DNA from: Dendrobium chrysotoxum
Taxonomy: Eukaryota > Streptophyta > Magnoliopsida > Asparagales > Orchidaceae
NCBI GenBank assembly: GCA_019925795.1
Contig: CM034298.1
Location: 52,168,365 to 52,232,364, forward strand
Reading direction: 5' to 3'
DNA: 64,000 nucleotides
Both the position numbers and the translations under genes were made by a program. Numbering within the stretch: position 1 is the first letter of the stretch; every line of letters starts with the position of its first letter. Shown one piece after another: positions 59,200 to 64,000 of this stretch. Under the pieces are notes generated by a model. That model worked only from the letters and a program-made list of their open reading frames with translations, ran no database searches and was not told the origin of the DNA.

Positions 59200-60713
59200 T
59201 TTTATTAATTTTAAATTAGCGGCAGCGGCAAAGGGCCACGCGACGCCTTTTGATTCGCCGGTTCAAAATGCTCGGCGATGACCAATGATTGGAATGATTG
59301 CGCGGTGGCGCACAATCATTGCGGCAGTGGTTAGGCACGAATCAGTCGTCGACCGCTTCACACGGTTTCACTAAACCACGCAAGCACGAATCAGGGCCTT
59401 TGATTCCGCGTGGTTTGAAATCAACAACTCTGATCGAGGTCGGACGGGGAACGGGGCAATCAACCGATAACACGATTTGGATAAACGGCGGAATGACAAG
59501 ATTTTGGCCATTGATCAAGAGATTAACGGCTCAGATCTTGTACATGCGCATGCATTAACCGGTTTAACCCTAGAAACAAAAAAAAGCTCGTTCTCTCAAA
59601 ACACTCAACCAAACTTAATGAAATTTTAAATAGAGCTTGTTTGGATGAAGAGTAATGATGGGGATGTGATTTTATGGTGTGAAACGTGCTTTGTAAAAAG
59701 TTATTTAGCCCTATCCACTACAAGCTAGGGTTAGAGATTTACCATGATTGGCTTGATGATTTTGGACATTCAATGACTTGTTGAGCTTGTAGATTTTCCT
59801 AGATAAATTCCTTAAAAGAGTGTGAAGTTCAAGAAGGCCTAGATCACGAGCTACAAGGGTTGGACGGACTTCAAGCTAGTGGTGGCCGAAAACTCATTGT
59901 CGGCGGCCTTTAACTTGTGGGTTTGAGCTAGGGAAGTGTTGAGGGATGTGTGTAGATGCAAAACGAAATGGGAGCTCTGGCTTGGGGGCTGAGGGTAGTG
60001 AGAATGCTTGGAATGAGGCATTTTATGTGTTTTATGATTTCTAAACCCGAGGGCTTAGATGGACGGTTGGGATTGATCAGGCCTCACCCTTGGATGAAGG
60101 ACATGTGTCCAGGGCAGTTGGGTGGCAAGGGCAGGGCTGAGCAAGCAAGTTTCCCATTGGGTGGATCCAAGGGAAGGGGGGACCACTCTTACTATTTCAA
60201 GCCAAGCCAAGGCCCTAGCTCGGTTTGGGAAAGACTTAGGGAACTTTTAGGCAAATAAGAAATCACCTAAGCTGCTTAGGTTGGAGAGAAAGGCATGGTC
60301 CAATGAAATTTGACTATTTGAACTCATATAAGCTCCTAGTTGATTGTTTGACCAATCAACTGGTCAAGTTGACTGGTGAGGTGGACTTGAGGGAGTGTAG
60401 TTGCTCTTGAGTTGGATTGGAAGGAGTCAAGAGGGCTAGGTTTAATGTATGAATGAATAAATATATGTAAGGTGGAGTTTGACCAAATATTTTGACTTAA
60501 CTTGGTCAAACTCCCCATGATTTGGCTCATAATGAGTTTGAATGTATTCAAACCATGAAATAGAATGAGATTGAAGGCTTGATGGGGTTTGATTTGAATG
60601 CATGTGGTGATTTGACCCAGATAGGTCAAGTTTGACCAAACTTGGGTTCAGTTGACCAAGTCAACTGTTGACTGTGTGAGGGTGATCAATCATGGGCATT
60701 TCACTAAGAGTGG
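59200..60713 (-). mobile_element. Long LTR-like element, copy D (partial)
   Basis: On the minus strand this matches copy A from about 11260 to 12700: TTGACTTGGTCAAC-type palindromes, ATGCATTCAAATC, CAGTCAACTTGACC near 60365, then the GC-rich block (60-kb side 59570 to 59210) and the start of the AT-rich part. The portion equivalent to A 10369-11200 is absent here; copy C begins instead at 60714. Its low-coordinate limit is unclear. Confidence 0.6.
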
Positions 60714-60986
60714 TGTTCAGGGAAGTTTGATGAAAATTAGAATTGATTTGGAGTATGTATGTGGACCTCCGAAAGGAACTACAGACACCATCGCCCCGCG
60801 AGGGGAGACAGTATCCGGGGCCAATGGAAGGGCAGATTCGATCACACATATGATTAACCATTGAGGATAGCGGCTCTCACCAGCACACCCCGATGGATAA
60901 CAATATGTATGGTCTAATCACAACGGGTTTCCCCCACCCGATACATTAGCTCGAATGGGGTTTATTTGAGAGTGGGATTCGGTTTC

Positions 60987-61036
60987 CCACGGGCGCAAGC
61001 CCCCGTGGTTAATTACATCTCAAGCCGGAGCCTGAG
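60987..61036 (-). other. Two-hairpin module, copy C
   Basis: Minus-strand order: stem 1 CTCAGG/CTTGAG (one G-U), linker ATGTAATTAA (61018-61009), stem 2 CCACGGG/CCCGTGG with loop GGCTTGCG (61008-60987). Stem 2 is GC-rich here but AT-richer in A, B and E. Confidence 0.8.
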
Positions 61037-63233
61037 AATACTCTCGATTAAGGATTCTATATTATACTTTCTAAATTGGGATTGGCACATAGGGCGAAGA
61101 CTAGGAAGTCCTACTCAAAGGGAAAGAGAGGTTCAATTAGGCTTAGTCAACATGCACGGCTCACATCAACATCCGGAGGGACTAAGGTAGTGAGAAGAAA
61201 CTGGAGAAAAATAAATAAATCATGCACTCGAAACATGCAGGAGGGAAGGATGGAGGTGGCGTCATCCGTGTGACGCGGATATGTAGGGTTTAGGGTCTCT
61301 GGAAGACAGAAGACCTACCTACTGATGAGGCGTACTACGGAACAATAGTAGCCTTGAATCCTGAATCTATGGTGGGTTTAGTGTTCTACGCAACACTAAC
61401 ACCCGTGTCCTAACTAATGCAATGTAAAACCTGGACTTACCCCGGCCTGGAAGGGGGAGCCAGCTAACCACCTAATCGCTTTAAAACCATGCTGTCCAGT
61501 CATTTATGAAGGATGGGTAGGTGGGTTATAGTTCTCGGAGATAGGGCCGACATCTAGAGGATTTCCTAATTGGCCCTGGACTTATGTAGGGTGTATGCTC
61601 CTAAGACTAATGCAATTAAAATTTTAATTTAGTTAGTTTCTAATGCAATGCATGCTAGTTAGAGTATCCGAATCAGGTATGCATAGAACTTTAAAAAGGC
61701 TTATAAAAATAATTTTTGGAATTAGACTGGGCTTCCCCAGGTCCGGCACCTCATCCTCATAGGTCAGATTATCCGGACTCTACCCACGGGCGGGGAAGTG
61801 TCTTATAGAAGGAAAGAGAGAAATGCAACGATATGCATGCTACCCCGGACGATTCCGGCAATTCCCTAGGTCGTTAAGTTTCTAAATTATTTAAATCTTA
61901 AAATTTGAATGTTAGTTGGGAGTAGAAAAAGTTTTAGTCCTTAAAGAGCCTAACGAAATCCAGGCTAAAACAAAAGCGACATGCAAAACGCCAAGAAACT
62001 AAGAAAAGCAAACAATCCTAGAGGCACACAATCATAAAACACATCAAAATTATCCAAACAAATTAATAAATGTCCATAGGCCAACTGCCCTTAATTACAA
62101 CCCAGGGTCTGCAGAAAATTAAAGTGGCCGGGCACCACTGCCAACAACCCGGATTTCTAATCCTAAGATTGACGCAAGTTATTCTGAGTGGGATACTCTT
62201 GGTCTTCATCTTCTTGATCTTCTCTTTCTTAGACTCCTTGGATCTGAGCTTCCTCGGACTCCTTGGACCTCGGCTTCCTTGGACTCCTCGGGTAGTAGAA
62301 TAACCCAAATTTGGATTCCCAAACAGAAAAGGACTATCCTCATATTGGGTGTCCTTTTCTCTTTGGGCATCCAACCTTTGGATTCTTGTATCCCCACTCA
62401 AAATAAACTTTCACAACTCAATACCAAGTTACAAACCATTTACATTAAATGAAAGCAGTAAATCTAGACTCTCCTGCAAGGTTATCCTAAAAAAAATCAA
62501 CCCAAGCAATTTTATATTATCCCAAGCAATTTATATAGAAATGAAAATACTCATCACAGCCACACTTGGCCATGCTCTTAAATGTTTGAGGGCTAAGCAA
62601 GCTCTGGAGCACCTGTAGCAATTTATAATGATTTTCAATTAGCCCTCATTTATTTAGGGGGGCTGAGCAATTTCTGAAGCACCTGCATAAAACAACATTA
62701 ATTTTTAAATCATGATTATTGCCCCCCTTATATTTAGCGCTGCATGAGCATGGCCACCTGCAGAAAACATCATTAGTATCAAAATCGATCCTAACCTATG
62801 GGTAGTCTATCGTGCAATCACATCAATTCCCAGAGTGCAGTAAAAGTAAACAAACATACCAATAGTTCAATCACAACATGCAATGAAATCTCAAAAATCT
62901 CGGCACACAACAGAAAAGTAAACACCGGCCTAGCCTAGATCTAGAAGTGGTGCCCTAACAAACCATCTAGATGTGTGTGAAAAGCTGTGTAGCTGAGGTA
63001 GATCCTAAAGCTGGGTAGTTAGTTACAGTTGCCTACTGTCCAGGTTGGTTGTAGGTCTGAAAAGTGAATTTTATTTAAAGTCCAAATATTAGTGAATTGA
63101 GATCTATCTTAGTTGATTTAATGTGTGGATCAATTTTAGTTCTTAGGGTAATAATATTTAAAGTTTAAATTGCATTAGTGAGTTTTAGGGGGGTTCGGGG
63201 TCCACCTATACACTAAGTAAAAGGGGGTCCAAA

Positions 63234-63705
63234 GTTGACTTTTTGATTAAAGGGTATTTATGACCAGCTAATATTTTTATAAAATACTAGGCCTTAACCT
63301 GATCAGTTAGACAGTTAGCATGCCCGATTTGGATTCTTCTATCCAAAGTTATGAATTTCTGAAGTTTTGGTCTTGTTTTTGAACTAGGTTTGACCGGATT
63401 GTTGACTTTTTGATTTAAGTTGATTTCTGGACACCTAATATTTTTAACAAATACTAGACCTTAATGTGAGTTGAATGCCTTTTAGTTTGCTAGATTTGGA
63501 GTTTCCTACGCAAAGTTATGAATTTTAGAAGTTTCGGGCCCTAGACTATAGGCTACGGTTGACCGAAGAGTTGACTTTTTGTTTTAGGTTGATTTCTGGA
63601 CACCTAATATTTTTAACAAATACTAGACCTTAATTAGAGTTAGGTGCCCTTTTAGTTTGCCCATTTTGGAATTTTCTATAATTAGTTATGATTTTTAGAA
63701 GTTGG
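63234..63705. repeat. Three tandem ~168-bp units in copy C
   Basis: Units starting near 63234, 63401 and 63570 share TTGACTTTTTG, GACACCTAATATTTTTA, AATACTAGACCTTAAT, CCCATTTTGGA-like and AGTTATGAATTT segments. Copy A has one equivalent (about 14480-14700). Confidence 0.85.
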
Positions 63706-64000
63706 GGCAATTAAAGGAATTATCGAAATTGCCTAATTAGGGGTATTTTGGGGGTTTTGGCCCAAATCAGCTCCAAACTGATTGGAATCACCCCCAAAGA
63801 TCAGAAATGACCTAAGAAGGTGTTCCCAAGTGTTTGGGGAAAATTTGGGATTTTTAATAATTTTTAATGATTTAATTAAGGCAAAAAAGGTGATTTTTGA
63901 TTAAGGTTGAATTAAAGTCCAGATTAAGGTCCAATTAAGGGGCCCTAATTATCTAAGGTTGGGGACTGAATTCTGGAGAGTTTGAGGTATTATGGGTATT

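Larger units (their letters stand above)
51283..64000 (+). other. Last visible intron of the kinase gene, more than 12.7 kb
   Basis: Donor AAG|GTAAGG after GHIK. I searched for a DFG-containing continuation (LTDFGLSK-like codons) and saw none up to the edge. It contains the copia element, a G17 homopolymer and copies D and C of the long element. That the gene continues beyond the window is inferred; truncation is the alternative. Confidence 0.65.
60714..64000 (-). mobile_element. Long LTR-like element, copy C (continues past window)
   Basis: Minus-strand end CCCTGAACA at 60714 corresponds to the CAAACA/CCAACA ends of A and B. Landmarks shared with A, all inverted: two-hairpin module (60987-61036), GCCAATTAGG region near 61570, GGTAGGGAG/GGCAGACC-type segment (61735-61800), AGCATGGCCA region (62740), ATCTAGATGGTTTG and CGGTGTTTACTTTTCTG (62900-62980), and AT-rich part matching A 14090-14650. 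At the window edge it has reached the equivalent of A 14090. No coding frame. Confidence 0.7.

Noticed and set aside
59298..60258. Plus-strand frames of 86 and 100 codons
   Set aside because: They lie in the GC-rich part of non-coding copy D, lack domains, and are not preserved in the equivalent region of copy A.
61324..61352. CTGATGAG...GGAAC resembling a hammerhead ribozyme core (retrozyme-like)
   Set aside because: Stem II does not pair and the GAAA box is GAAC; no matching stem III or cleavage triplet was found.

Overview
This is a stretch of flowering-plant nuclear DNA: spliceosomal GT-AG introns, plant-type LTR retrotransposons, an RTE-like LINE, Tourist-type MITEs and one plant-specific protein kinase gene with very long introns. 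A large-genome monocot (palm- or orchid-like) would fit the giant introns and the repeat load, but nothing here proves the species. No rRNA, tRNA or CRISPR array was seen.

Layout. 1-3653: 5' half of a Ty3/gypsy element of the Tat/Retand type on the minus strand (LTR, primer-binding site, gag-protease frame running off the left edge, one stop codon). 5410-9169: decayed Ty1/copia element, minus strand. 10033-22185: one LTR of the same family as 2527-3653, split by two independent insertions of a very long non-coding LTR-like element (copies A, 10369-17900, and B, 17959-21625). 22185-34236: old repeats, including a plant-mobile-domain relic, two RTE-like LINE fragments in inverted orientation and a foldback element. 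34237-35373: solo LTR of the first family.

The only host gene is on the plus strand from about 36058 to beyond 64000. It is an IRE-type AGC/MAST kinase (IRE4-like), of which eight exons are visible, up to the HRD catalytic loop; the DFG exon and the C-terminus lie beyond the window. An 11.3-kb intron (39447-50763) holds a large repeat (copy E), hairpin-bearing repeats, an AT palindrome block and several Tourist MITEs. The last visible intron is over 12.7 kb and holds a nearly intact 4.66-kb Ty1/copia element with perfect target-site duplications (51968-56628) and minus-strand copies D and C of the long element (59200-64000).

The most unusual signal is a two-hairpin module in copies A, B, C and E. 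Two stem-loops are separated by exactly 10 nt containing TAATTAA. The second has an 8-nt loop (GGCTTGCG, two changes in B). Stem sequences differ between copies but pairing is mostly kept by compensatory changes, suggesting a selected RNA structure in an otherwise non-coding retroelement family.
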